From contig NZ_SLWA01000003.1 in NCBI RefSeq assembly GCF_004345565.1, positions 434,001 to 498,000 of the forward strand: DNA of 64,000 bases. Reading direction: 5' to 3'. Of the stretch, positions 34,844-43,281 are shown piece after piece. This stretch comes from Flavobacterium circumlabens (GTDB lineage: Bacteria; Bacteroidota; Bacteroidia; Flavobacteriales; Flavobacteriaceae). The notes below the pieces were generated by a model. That model was given only the letters and a program-made list of their open reading frames with translations, did no database searches and had not been told where the DNA came from. The translations under genes were made by a program, and so were the position numbers. Position 1 is the first letter of the stretch. The number at the start of each line of letters is the position of its first letter.

Positions 34844-37033
34844 ATGCCCCCAATGCGGATTTTTTTACTTCTTTTACTGTTTCTGAATTGTTTAGATAAT
34901 TCAGTAATCGCGCAATCTGAACATTTGTCAGAGAATAAAATCAATAAACTGGTTCTCGAAGCACTTTCTAACTACAGAGAGTCAAATTTCGAAAAATCAT
35001 TAATTATCTCCAGAGTTGCCCTAAATCACGCAACGAAAAATAAAAATAATTATCTTATTGCCCGTTCTTATAACATTATTGCTGCCAATTACAGCGAATT
35101 GGTTGAATTAGACAAAGCCATTTTCTTTTATAAAAGAAGTTTGTTTTATGCCAATAAAGCCAATAATGATAGTATTAAGAATATGTTATACAATAACTTA
35201 GGGAATATTTATTGTTTTGATAAGAAGCAGTACCGATTAGGAATCGATTTTTATAAAAAATCGATCGAACTAAGTTCTAAGATCAAAGACTCCAGCCAGA
35301 TTTATTTTACGAATGTCAATATTGCATGGTCCTATTTTGATATTGGCCAGTTTAATAAAGGATATCCTTACCTGAAATTTATTAATGCACATGAGAAAAA
35401 GTTTCAGGATGATAATACGGTCGTGATTGCAAATATGCTCAACGGTATGTATTGCAGTCATAAAGGCGATAACCTTAAAGCAGATGCTTATTTTAAAAAA
35501 GCAATAGAGTTAGGAAAAACCTATGTTGAAAAATCTGATTTGTCTTTTACGCACCTCGAGTATTCAAAATTTTTAAATAAAATTAAAAGAGACAAGGAAG
35601 CTTATATAAACCTGGTCGCTTATAATAAAATAACCGAACAAATTTACAATGACGAAAAACTTAAGAAAGCCTCTGTTGCAGGTTTTAATCTGGAGTTAGA
35701 CGAATATAAAAGACAAATTGATAAAATTGAAGATGAAAAAGATTCACAATATCAAAGTCTGAAAAAATCCAGAATCATTGTTATTCTATTTGTCGTGATT
35801 TCATTTATTCTGCTGTTATTGATCATCACTTTGATTAAGAATATCAGATTTAAAAAGAAACACAATTTAGAACTTCTAAAAGCAAAAGAAATAGCAGAAG
35901 AAGCCTCATTACTCAAAACACAATTTATTTCAACTATCAGTCATGAATTGCGGACTCCCCTTTATGGTGTAGTCGGAATAACCAATATGTTGCTGGAAGA
36001 ACATAAGGAATTATCCAGCAGCCAGCATTTGAGTTCATTAAAATTTTCGGCGAGATATTTATTGTCTTTGGTAAATGATATTCTTCAGATTAATAAAATT
36101 GAGGAAAATAAGGTGGTACTGGAAAGTCTGACCTTCAATATTTCAGATGAAATTTCGATGATCAAAAATTCACTTTCTTTTCTCTCTCAAAAAAATAACA
36201 ATAAAATCTCAATCGATATTGACCCTGAAATCCCCGAATATTTAATTGGTGATAAATTAAGACTGGCGCAAATTCTGATGAACTTAGTCAGCAATGCGCT
36301 TAAATTTACGAAAGATGGCGAAGTTGAGATTATTATCAATCTGGTTAAAGTAGAAGGGAAATTATACTTTTTAGAATTTCAAATACAGGATAACGGGGTA
36401 GGCATTGCAGCTGTAGATCAGACTAAGATTTTCGAAAAATTTGTTCAGGTTGGCAGAAAAGATGAAGATTATCAGGGTACAGGACTAGGTTTAAGTATCG
36501 TAAAAAGATTATTAGGGCTTTTTAATACTACTATAAACCTGAAAAGTAATCTTGGAGAGGGAACATTATTTACCTTTACCATTCCGTTCGAATATGATCC
36601 GGAAAAAACAAAACGCATTATAGATGAAATCCAGGTAGACCTGACATCAAATGAAGTCTTTAAGATTTTGGTTGTAGAGGATAATGTTATCAATCAGCTG
36701 GTTACCAAAAAAATAATTGAAAAAAACAATTATATCTGTAAAGTGGTTGATGATGGTTTTAGTGCTATAGAGATGCTTCAGAATGAGCATTTTGATCTTG
36801 TTCTGATGGATATAAATATGCCGCAGATGAACGGATTTGAAACCTCTAAAAGAATTCGTCAGTTAGGTATAAAAACACCTATCGTTGCCCTTACGGCTTT
36901 TGATAAGGATGAAATTACGGATGAAGCTATTTCTTCAGGAATGAACGATATTATTATTAAGCCGTTTGAACCGGTTAAACTGTTTAAAATAATTAATTAC
37001 TTAATATGTGAAACAAAAAACGTTGGTTGTTAA
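34844..37033 (+). CDS. TPR-containing hybrid sensor histidine kinase / response regulator
   Basis: 729 residues from ATG 34844, chosen because it lies after both a terminator and a promoter and gives a signal sequence (MRIFLLLLLFLNC). Then come a periplasmic TPR-like helical array (about 40-290), one membrane helix (IIVILFVVISFILLLLII), a HisKA domain with FISTISHELRTP (His367), HATPase motifs NLVSNALKFT, DNGVGIA and GTGLGLSIV, and a receiver domain with ILVVEDN and MDINMPQMNG (Asp656). No output domain is attached, so phosphate must pass on to a separate protein. The signal sensed is unknown. The 3' end overlaps the convergent helicase gene by 4 bp. Confidence 0.88.
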   Translation: MPPMRIFLLLLLFLNCLDNSVIAQSEHLSENKINKLVLEALSNYRESNFEKSLIISRVALNHATKNKNNYLIARSYNIIAANYSELVELDKAIFFYKRSLFYANKANNDSIKNMLYNNLGNIYCFDKKQYRLGIDFYKKSIELSSKIKDSSQIYFTNVNIAWSYFDIGQFNKGYPYLKFINAHEKKFQDDNTVVIANMLNGMYCSHKGDNLKADAYFKKAIELGKTYVEKSDLSFTHLEYSKFLNKIKRDKEAYINLVAYNKITEQIYNDEKLKKASVAGFNLELDEYKRQIDKIEDEKDSQYQSLKKSRIIVILFVVISFILLLLIITLIKNIRFKKKHNLELLKAKEIAEEASLLKTQFISTISHELRTPLYGVVGITNMLLEEHKELSSSQHLSSLKFSARYLLSLVNDILQINKIEENKVVLESLTFNISDEISMIKNSLSFLSQKNNNKISIDIDPEIPEYLIGDKLRLAQILMNLVSNALKFTKDGEVEIIINLVKVEGKLYFLEFQIQDNGVGIAAVDQTKIFEKFVQVGRKDEDYQGTGLGLSIVKRLLGLFNTTINLKSNLGEGTLFTFTIPFEYDPEKTKRIIDEIQVDLTSNEVFKILVVEDNVINQLVTKKIIEKNNYICKVVDDGFSAIEMLQNEHFDLVLMDINMPQMNGFETSKRIRQLGIKTPIVALTAFDKDEITDEAISSGMNDIIIKPFEPVKLFKIINYLICETKNVGC

Positions 37034-37048
37034 TACCAACGTTTTTTG
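37014..37048. terminator. Bidirectional terminator inside two coding ends
   Basis: Perfect 14-bp arms CAAAAAACGTTGGT and ACCAACGTTTTTTG with a 7-bp loop. The loop contains the stop codons of both convergent genes (TAA at 37031-37033 on plus; 37032-37030 on minus). The stem is coded by the last codons of each protein (KNVGC and KKRWY). It works as a terminator in both directions by symmetry. Confidence 0.85.
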
Positions 37049-38280
37049 TTTTGCTTAGAAGCATTTGATTTTCTCGACTTATGAGCACCACCGCTTCGGT
37101 TTGAATTGTTTGGTTTTTCTGTCGTTGCTTCAGGAGCGCCGGAATGCCATTGATACGGATGATCGGTAATGATTTTCACATCAACTTTTATAAGTTTCTG
37201 AATGTCTTTCCAATATGGTTCCTCATCTTTACTGCAAAATGAAATCGCAATTCCGCCATTTCCTGCACGTCCCGTTCTTCCAATTCGGTGTACATAGGTT
37301 TCAGGGATATTAGGCAAATCAAAATTAATTACAAAGGGCAATTGATCGATGTCAATTCCTCTCGCCGCAATATCAGTAGCAACAAGAACGCCAACTTCTT
37401 TATTTTTGAAAGCATCCAAAACACGTTGTCTTGCATTTTGAGATTTATCTCCGTGAATTGCTTCTGCCGGAATATCTTTTTTACGCAATGCTTTTACCAC
37501 ATTATCAGCGCCGTGTTTGGTTCTTGAAAAAACCAGCACGTTTGATAAATCCTCATTTTTTATTAAATGATAAAGTAAATTTCTTTTTTCCGTTTTCTCT
37601 ACAAAGTAAACGCGCTGTTCTACATTTTCAGCAGTCGATGAAACTGGTGAAACCTCTACTTTTGCAGGATCCTGTAAAAACATTTCTGCCAGTTCGCGAA
37701 TGGCAATAGGCATTGTCGCGGAGAACAATAAAGTCTGACGGTTTTTTGGCGTTAGTTTTACAATCTTCTTTACGTCGTTTATAAAACCCATATCCAGCAT
37801 TTGATCTGCTTCATCCAAAACTAAAGTGTGAAGATGATCTAAATCAATAAAACCCTGCTTTTGCAGATCAAGCAATCTTCCCGGAGTGGCAACCAGAATA
37901 TCAATTCCGTTTTTTAACGTATCCACTTGTGGATTTTGTGAAACTCCTCCAAAGATCGTTAATTGCGTTAAGTTGGTGTATTTTGCATACGTCTCAAAAC
38001 TTTGTCCAATCTGAACCGCTAATTCACGTGTCGGAGTAACTATAAGAGCACGAATTACTTTTGCTTTTTTAGAAGAACCAACAATTCGGTGCAGCTGATG
38101 TATAATTGGAATAGCAAATGCTGCTGTTTTTCCGGTACCGGTCTGCGCACAGCCAATTAAATCCCTTCCTGCCAAAACAATCGGAATAGATTGTTCCTGA
38201 ATAGGTGTAGGGTTTAGGTAGCCTTCTTCAAATACGGCTTTTTGTATACTTTTTGAAAGTGATAAATCTTCGAATAACAT
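37030..38280 (-). CDS. DEAD-box ATP-dependent RNA helicase (RhlE-like)
   Basis: 416 residues. Q motif (GYLNPTPIQEQSIP), motif I AQTGTGKT, Ia PTRELA, II DEAD (VLDEADQMLDMGF), III SAT, V ARGIDI and VI HRIGRTGR are all intact. The C-terminal tail from about 375 is basic and Asn/Ser/Lys-rich, typical of Bacteroidota RhlE-like proteins that assist ribosome assembly or mRNA decay. A TAnnTTTG match on the minus strand at 38325-38332 is a plausible promoter. The exact substrate is unknown. Confidence 0.88.
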   Translation of the reverse strand: MLFEDLSLSKSIQKAVFEEGYLNPTPIQEQSIPIVLAGRDLIGCAQTGTGKTAAFAIPIIHQLHRIVGSSKKAKVIRALIVTPTRELAVQIGQSFETYAKYTNLTQLTIFGGVSQNPQVDTLKNGIDILVATPGRLLDLQKQGFIDLDHLHTLVLDEADQMLDMGFINDVKKIVKLTPKNRQTLLFSATMPIAIRELAEMFLQDPAKVEVSPVSSTAENVEQRVYFVEKTEKRNLLYHLIKNEDLSNVLVFSRTKHGADNVVKALRKKDIPAEAIHGDKSQNARQRVLDAFKNKEVGVLVATDIAARGIDIDQLPFVINFDLPNIPETYVHRIGRTGRAGNGGIAISFCSKDEEPYWKDIQKLIKVDVKIITDHPYQWHSGAPEATTEKPNNSNRSGGAHKSRKSNASKQNKKRWY

Positions 38281-38324
38281 ATCTTAGGTATTAAGAATTT
38301 AGTTTTAAGTACTAAAATTCTGTG

Positions 38325-38332
38325 CAAAGATA
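38325..38332 (-). promoter_or_regulatory. Predicted -7 element of the helicase gene
   Basis: Reads TATCTTTG on the minus strand, 45 bp upstream of the helicase ATG. The -33 partner is not obvious. Confidence 0.4.
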
Positions 38333-38412
38333 GCTTTATTCAGTCAATCGTCTATTTGAATCCGGTTTTATTTGGCAAATGGGCTAATTTTCAGCTGCTG
38401 TAATTTACTATC

Positions 38413-39450
38413 TTAAATTATTTCGTTGTTGGCTTTTATAAAATCAGTTATTAAATAGCCAATTAATTTCCCAATCAAATGATTGTTTGGTGATTGGTCC
38501 AGATCGGGCGCTCCTTCGCAAATATGTAAGTAAGTGGCATTTTTATGTTCTCCGAAAAATGAAACAAACTGACGCAGTTCTTCGATCGAAAATCCGCTGA
38601 TAGTCATCGCGCTGCTGGCAATGTTGGGTATTGCATCAAGATCAATTTCAATTCCAAACGGATCTGATTTTACAAAATCCAATGCATAAATCATTTCCTT
38701 ATAAAATTCTTTTTCTTTTCGAATGTTTACGCTGTCATACGTGTTGTAGCGGACGCGGTCTTCCAGTTTCTTGATAATATCCAGTACACTTTTGGAAGTA
38801 TAATTTTCGTGTAAACCAAAAATGAAATATTTTTTTAAGAAACCTTCTTCGTAAGCATAAGAGAATCCATTACCGCTGTGACGGCCTTCAAGGATTCTGA
38901 AATCAGAATGAGCGTCAAAATTAATCGCGTTCACGGGTTTTCCTTTTGCAAGCGCGGAACCTTTTATGTTTCCGTAAGCATTATTATGGCCTCCTCCGAT
39001 TATAATTGGCGTTTTGCCGGCCTTTACAATATTAAAGATGATATGAGAAACTTCTTTATCGATTTTTTCTACTAACTGACTTAATTTCGAACGGTCATCA
39101 ATATCATTGAAATCAAGATTTTCTACCTCGCGCATTTCTTCCGAAACATTCATTTGTCCTAAAACAATGATCTGACTTCCTTTTGCAAAGCGGTTGTGCT
39201 GAATGTTAGCAATACTTTTTATGGCGCTTTCCCAGGCCGATGCTGCCCCGGGTCTGCCATAATTAGCGCGTACCCCAATATCTTCGGGAATTCCCAAAAG
39301 AACGTATTTAGCCTCACTTTCTTTCAGAAAATCGATTTGATCCACTCCTTTTGGAATGATAATCATCTTTTCTCCGAACTTTATTTCACCACTTCGATGA
39401 TTTGTGACTTTTGCTAAATCATTAATAGTAAAAGGAATTAATTTATCCAT
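38413..39450 (-). CDS. hutG: Formimidoylglutamase / arginase-family ureohydrolase
   Basis: 345 residues. Arginase-fold manganese motifs: GGGHNNAYG, NFDAHSDFR and EIDLDAI, in the correct order. Together with the imidazolonepropionase gene 1 kb away it supports formimidoylglutamase, which converts N-formimino-glutamate to glutamate and formamide in histidine breakdown. Arginase or agmatinase activity is the alternative. hutH and hutU are not in the window. A minus-strand TATTTTTG precedes the start by about 18 bp. Confidence 0.78.
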   Translation of the reverse strand: MDKLIPFTINDLAKVTNHRSGEIKFGEKMIIIPKGVDQIDFLKESEAKYVLLGIPEDIGVRANYGRPGAASAWESAIKSIANIQHNRFAKGSQIIVLGQMNVSEEMREVENLDFNDIDDRSKLSQLVEKIDKEVSHIIFNIVKAGKTPIIIGGGHNNAYGNIKGSALAKGKPVNAINFDAHSDFRILEGRHSGNGFSYAYEEGFLKKYFIFGLHENYTSKSVLDIIKKLEDRVRYNTYDSVNIRKEKEFYKEMIYALDFVKSDPFGIEIDLDAIPNIASSAMTISGFSIEELRQFVSFFGEHKNATYLHICEGAPDLDQSPNNHLIGKLIGYLITDFIKANNEII

Positions 39451-39467
39451 AAAAAAAAATTATTGTC

Positions 39468-39475
39468 CAAAAATA
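39468..39475 (-). promoter_or_regulatory. Predicted -7 element of hutG
   Basis: Reads TATTTTTG on the minus strand, 17 bp before the hutG start codon. No clear TTG 18 bp further upstream. Confidence 0.4.
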
Positions 39476-39517
39476 ATATAATTGTACTAACTTACGTTAT
39501 TAGCTTATATTAATTCT

Positions 39518-39525
39518 TAAATTTG
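39518..39525 (+). promoter_or_regulatory. Predicted -7 element of the coiled-coil protein gene
   Basis: TAAATTTG, exact TAnnTTTG match, 22 bp before the ATG at 39548. Confidence 0.4.
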
Positions 39526-39547
39526 TTATTAAAGAAAATTATTAAAT

Positions 39548-40426
39548 ATGGAAAACCCAAAGAACAACAACTCAAGTCTAAAAGCGGTAATCGCAGTTTT
39601 AGCAGTCCTACTTATTGGTAGCTTAGTGTATATTTTTAAATTATCATCTGATACAGATGGAGTTAAAACAGAACTTACCACAACTCTGACAGAGAAAGAA
39701 TCTGTTATGAAAGATTTACAGGAATTAAAAGCAACTTATGATGCTGCCATTGCAGAAAACACTTCTATGTCTGATGAATTAATTCAGGAAAGAGATAAAG
39801 TAGTTGCATTAATGGATGATTTAAATAAATCTAAAGGTGATGTATCTAAATACAGAAACCAAGTGCAGGGAATGCAGACTAAAATGAAAACTTTAGTTGC
39901 TGAAAACGATGAATTGAAAAAACAAAATGGTGTTTTGACAGTTCAGAGAGACAGTACTATTGTGGTTTTAGGAGAATCTAAAAAATTCAACGAAGTTTTA
40001 GTAGGTCAAAACGAAGAATTAGCTAAAACAGTTGAAAAAGGTTCTAAACTATCTGTTTTGAATACAAAAACGGCTGCTTACAAATTAAGAAGCTCAGGAA
40101 AACAAATCGAAACAGATAAAGCAAGTCGTGCAGACGTTCTTAAAATAAGTTTTACTATTGCTGAAAACCAAATTGCTAAATCCGGAGATAAAACGTATTA
40201 CGTACAGGTTATCGATGCAAAAAACAATGTTTTGGGAGATAAGAAAACAGAAAGTTTTGGTGACAACACTTTAACTTACAGTTTTAAAACTACAGTTCAG
40301 TACGAAAACAAAAGTGTAAATGTTGTTGAAGATTTACCTGGTAAAGATTTCGCTAAAGGAACTTATTTCATCAATGTTTTTGATAATGATGAGTTAGTTT
40401 CTAAAACTAGTTTCTCTTTAAGATAA
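39548..40426 (+). CDS. Membrane-anchored coiled-coil protein of unknown function
   Basis: 292 residues. A short cytoplasmic start and one membrane helix (AVIAVLAVLLIGSLVYIF, about 13-30) are followed by a long predicted coiled coil (45-165; KYRNQVQGMQTKMKTLVAEN is typical) and a C-terminal beta-rich domain of about 100 residues ending in TSFSLR. No catalytic motif. It sits divergently beside hutG and ends at a shared terminator, with no evident link to histidine breakdown. Regular codon use suggests good expression. Confidence 0.7.
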   Translation: MENPKNNNSSLKAVIAVLAVLLIGSLVYIFKLSSDTDGVKTELTTTLTEKESVMKDLQELKATYDAAIAENTSMSDELIQERDKVVALMDDLNKSKGDVSKYRNQVQGMQTKMKTLVAENDELKKQNGVLTVQRDSTIVVLGESKKFNEVLVGQNEELAKTVEKGSKLSVLNTKTAAYKLRSSGKQIETDKASRADVLKISFTIAENQIAKSGDKTYYVQVIDAKNNVLGDKKTESFGDNTLTYSFKTTVQYENKSVNVVEDLPGKDFAKGTYFINVFDNDELVSKTSFSLR

Positions 40427-40445
40427 GAAAGACATTCATTAAAAT

Positions 40446-40481
40446 AAAAAAAGAGGAGTTTTTAAACTCCTCTTTTTTTTT
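40446..40481. terminator. Bidirectional terminator between the coiled-coil gene and hutI
   Basis: Stem AAAAAAGAGGAGTTT / AAACTCCTCTTTTTT with almost no loop, T-rich on both transcripts. It touches the hutI stop codon at 40480. Confidence 0.85.
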
Positions 40482-41718
40482 ATGCCAAAATCTTTCCTTC
40501 CAGAAAAACACTTTCAATCAGGTTGCTTCCAAAAGCATAGGGAATCTGATAATAGGATGAAATTGGTTTTGTAAGGATAAAATTAGCTTTCTTGCCTTTT
40601 GTAATACTTCCATGGGTTTCCGAAAGACCCATTGCATAAGCTCCGTTTATTGTAGCTGCATTTATAGCTTCTTCTGGAGTCATTTTCATTTTGATACAAG
40701 CAGTAGCTACCACAAAATTCATGTTTCCGGATGGAGTAGAGCCGGGGTTAAAGTCGGTTGCCAGAGCCAAAGGCAATCCCGCTTTTATCATCTCGCGGGC
40801 AGGTGTGTACGGAATGCTTAAAAAATAAGAACAGGACGGTAAAGCAACAGGCATTGTTTGGGTGCCTTTTAAGGCTTCAATGTCTTCCGGGTTCATGACT
40901 TCGAGATGATCCACAGAAAGAGCTTTAAAATGTATTCCCGCCTGAATTCCTCCAATAGAATTAAACTGATTCACATGTATTTTCGGAATCAGACCATATT
41001 GTATTCCCGCAGCCATGATTTTTTCAGTTTCTTCCACAGAAAAATAACCGGTTTCACAAAAAACATCAATATAATCAGCGAGTTTGTTTTTTGCAATTTC
41101 AGGAAGCATTTTGGTGATGATCTCATCGATATAACCGGCTTTGTTTTCTTTATAATGTAACGGAAAAGCATGAGCGCCCAAAAAAGTGGCTTTTATGGAA
41201 ATGGGATAATTTTCTGCCAGTTTTTTAATCACACGAAGCATTTTTATTTCTCCTTCAGTTGTTAAACCATAACCCGATTTTATTTCAACCGCTCCGGTTC
41301 CTAAATGCATGACTTCTTCTAAGCGGCGTTTAGATTGCTCGTAAATTTCCTCTTCCGAAGCTGCGTTTAATTTAAGAGCTGAATTTAGGATTCCGCCGCC
41401 GCGATTGGCGATTTCTTCGTACGAAAGTCCGTTGATACGATCCACAAATTCCTGCTCGCGGTTGCCTGCGTATACGATATGCGTGTGACTGTCGCACCAG
41501 GAAGGCAAAACGATCCGTCCTGTGGCATCAATAATCTGATCCGCTTTTATTTCAGGAAGATTTTTCATTTCACCGAAATCTGCGATTAGATGATTTTCTA
41601 AAATTAAATAAGCATCTTTGATTGTTGGAAGTACTGCCATTTCAGCTCCTGAAACTTTAGCAACAGACGTTTCCCGAACCTGCAGCAGTTCTTTTATATT
41701 GGTAAGTAAAGTTATCAT
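40480..41718 (-). CDS. hutI: Imidazolonepropionase
   Basis: 412 residues, amidohydrolase superfamily. Metal site HTHIVYAGNRE near 80-90, EIKSGYGLT, His in LGAHAFPL and HVNQFN, DHLE, and the terminal-half Asp in ALATDFNPGSTPS are all present and match HutI. It hydrolyses imidazolone-5-propionate to formiminoglutamate, the substrate of HutG encoded 1 kb away. Both genes are on the minus strand but are separated by the oppositely oriented coiled-coil gene, so they are not one transcript. Confidence 0.93.
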   Translation of the reverse strand: MITLLTNIKELLQVRETSVAKVSGAEMAVLPTIKDAYLILENHLIADFGEMKNLPEIKADQIIDATGRIVLPSWCDSHTHIVYAGNREQEFVDRINGLSYEEIANRGGGILNSALKLNAASEEEIYEQSKRRLEEVMHLGTGAVEIKSGYGLTTEGEIKMLRVIKKLAENYPISIKATFLGAHAFPLHYKENKAGYIDEIITKMLPEIAKNKLADYIDVFCETGYFSVEETEKIMAAGIQYGLIPKIHVNQFNSIGGIQAGIHFKALSVDHLEVMNPEDIEALKGTQTMPVALPSCSYFLSIPYTPAREMIKAGLPLALATDFNPGSTPSGNMNFVVATACIKMKMTPEEAINAATINGAYAMGLSETHGSITKGKKANFILTKPISSYYQIPYAFGSNLIESVFLEGKILA

Positions 41719-41774
41719 GATGTTGATTTAGTGTATTATATAATGCTGTTTTAATGTGATGTAGAAGAAAAATA

Positions 41775-41836
41775 AAAACACAAATTTCACAAATTATCAC
41801 TAATCAATTTGTGAAAATCTGTGAAATTTGTGTTTT
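41775..41836. repeat. Long palindromic intergenic repeat (CACAAATTTCAC family)
   Basis: Perfect 17-bp arms (41775-41791 and 41820-41836; core ACACAAATTTCACA) with a second nested pair CACAAATT / AATTTGTG. It lies between hutI (upstream side) and the glutaminyl cyclase gene. I recall palindromes of this wording as repeated many times in Flavobacterium genomes. It could form a cruciform or an RNA hairpin; no T-run, so it is not a classical terminator. Confidence 0.6.
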
Positions 41837-41876
41837 ACTATTGGAATTTAAAAATTGAAAATTTGTTTTTTAATTG

Positions 41877-42926
41877 TTATTCTGAAACCGTTATTTCAAA
41901 CATTTTCTCCCAGTATTTACCGGTAATGAAAATAGTTTTGGTTTGCGGATTGTAAGCAATTCCGTTTAAGACTTCCGCTTGCGGATGTTTGATGAATTTA
42001 CGTAAATCAGACATATTCAAAATTCCTTCCACTGCTCCGGAAGTTGGATTTACTACAGCAATAGCATCTTTTTGCCATACATTGACATAGAATTTCCCGT
42101 TGATATATTCCAATTCGTTGATCGCTTTTATTTTTGAAGTTCCTGAATACACATTGATGTAATCAATTAATTTTTGATTCGCCGGGTCCATTTTCCAGAT
42201 TTTCTCTGTTCCGTCAGAATGATAAATGTATTTTCCGTCATTTGTCATTCCCCAGCCTTCAAGGTCTTTGTCGTATTTGAACGTTTTTTCAAGTTTAAAT
42301 GTTTTGGCATCGTAGATAAAACCTGTTTTTTCTTCCCACGACAATTGAAATAATTTTCCGTTAATAAACGTAATTCCTTCTCCGAAATAATCTTTTGGCA
42401 AATCAACCTGCGTAATCACCTTACCGGTTTTATAATCTACTTCTCTAAAATAGGAATCTCCTTTTTGTCCCGTGCTTTCAAATAAAACACCATCGTGAAA
42501 TTCCAAACCTTCCGTAAAAGCTTTTGTATCGTGAGGATAGGTATTCAGGATTTTATATTTCAGTAATTTAGGTTCAATATCAGAAACCAATTCGATTCTT
42601 TTGGTCGCATCAGACCAATCAGAGCCGTAATAAGCGGTTGCTTTTAAGTATTGATATCCTAATTTTTGATCTTTTAATTCAAATTTGAATTTCTCGGCAC
42701 CTTTTGTGCTTCCCACCCTTTTATCGTTTACAGCATAAACAATACTGTCAATTTCTTTCGAATTTGGATTTAAAATGGCGATAGAGACTGCTTCTTTTGA
42801 TGTAAAATGTGCCGGAAAAGCCGAATCATCTATTGTAAATAAAGAATTTTCACCTTTTTTTGCACCGTTACATCCAATTAATGTGATTCCTAATAAAATG
42901 ACAGCTAGGAAGTTATATTTTTTCAT
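41877..42926 (-). CDS. Glutaminyl-peptide cyclotransferase lipoprotein
   Basis: 349 residues from the ATG at 42926 (MKKYNFLAVILLGITLIGC), a lipoprotein signal with Cys19. The frame stays open to 43070, but that extension crosses the SRP RNA gene and is not coding. The C-terminal 250 residues match the beta-propeller Glu_cyclase_2 family: TEGLEFHDGVLFESTGQKG, GEGITFINGKLFQL and GWGMTNDGKYIYHSDG, with the longest runs split here. The enzyme cyclises N-terminal Gln of exported proteins to pyroglutamate. In Bacteroidota this follows signal peptidase I cleavage before Gln, common in this window (VNAQ, AFAQ). Confidence 0.85.
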   Translation of the reverse strand: MKKYNFLAVILLGITLIGCNGAKKGENSLFTIDDSAFPAHFTSKEAVSIAILNPNSKEIDSIVYAVNDKRVGSTKGAEKFKFELKDQKLGYQYLKATAYYGSDWSDATKRIELVSDIEPKLLKYKILNTYPHDTKAFTEGLEFHDGVLFESTGQKGDSYFREVDYKTGKVITQVDLPKDYFGEGITFINGKLFQLSWEEKTGFIYDAKTFKLEKTFKYDKDLEGWGMTNDGKYIYHSDGTEKIWKMDPANQKLIDYINVYSGTSKIKAINELEYINGKFYVNVWQKDAIAVVNPTSGAVEGILNMSDLRKFIKHPQAEVLNGIAYNPQTKTIFITGKYWEKMFEITVSE

Positions 42927-42981
42927 AGTTAAAAATTTGAATAAGCCAATATACGACGATATTTTTATAGCAACAAAGCTC

Positions 42982-43011
42982 TTGCAAAAATATAAAAAGA
43001 TTGTATATTTG
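42982..43011 (+). promoter_or_regulatory. Promoter of the SRP RNA gene
   Basis: TTG at 42982-42984, a 19-bp spacer, then TATATTTG at 43004-43011. This is a full TTG/TAnnTTTG promoter placed so that transcription starts about 5 nt later, at the base of the RNA stem. Confidence 0.75.
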
Positions 43012-43015
43012 CACC

Positions 43016-43108
43016 GGCAAGTCCTACACGACCAGCTCCTGCAGACTCCCCCAGGATGGGAACATAGCAAGGGTACGTGGTTGAGCGGTGCGATGTAGGT
43101 CGCTTGCC
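43016..43108 (+). ncRNA. ffs: Signal recognition particle RNA, small bacterial (4.5S) type
   Basis: About 93 nt. The terminal stem GGCAAG (43016-43021) pairs with CTTGCC (43103-43108), extended by CCTACA / TGTAGG. The apical domain IV is diagnostic: CAGG, an ATG/CAT stem capped by the GGAA tetraloop, then AGCA on the other side, equal in layout to E. coli CAGG-UCC-GGAA-GGA-AGCA. It binds Ffh and FtsY for co-translational targeting. A T-rich run (43110-43115) follows and can act as terminator. Confidence 0.9.
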
Positions 43109-43281
43109 ATTTTTTATTTTATTCAAATTCTTTTTTAGAATTAATACAAAAGCGGTCTTCCTTATGGAGGATTTTTTTATTTTTGGAACTTCGTAAAATT
43201 TAAAGTTATTTGTTGAAGCTATAAGTTTTACCTCAATGAACCAACTCATAACTTATAACTCAAAACTCATAACTTTTCAAA

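Noticed and set aside
42927..43070. N-terminal extension of the glutaminyl cyclase frame
   Set aside because: It is cysteine/arginine-rich, lies over the SRP RNA gene and its promoter, and the lipoprotein signal starts cleanly at 42926.
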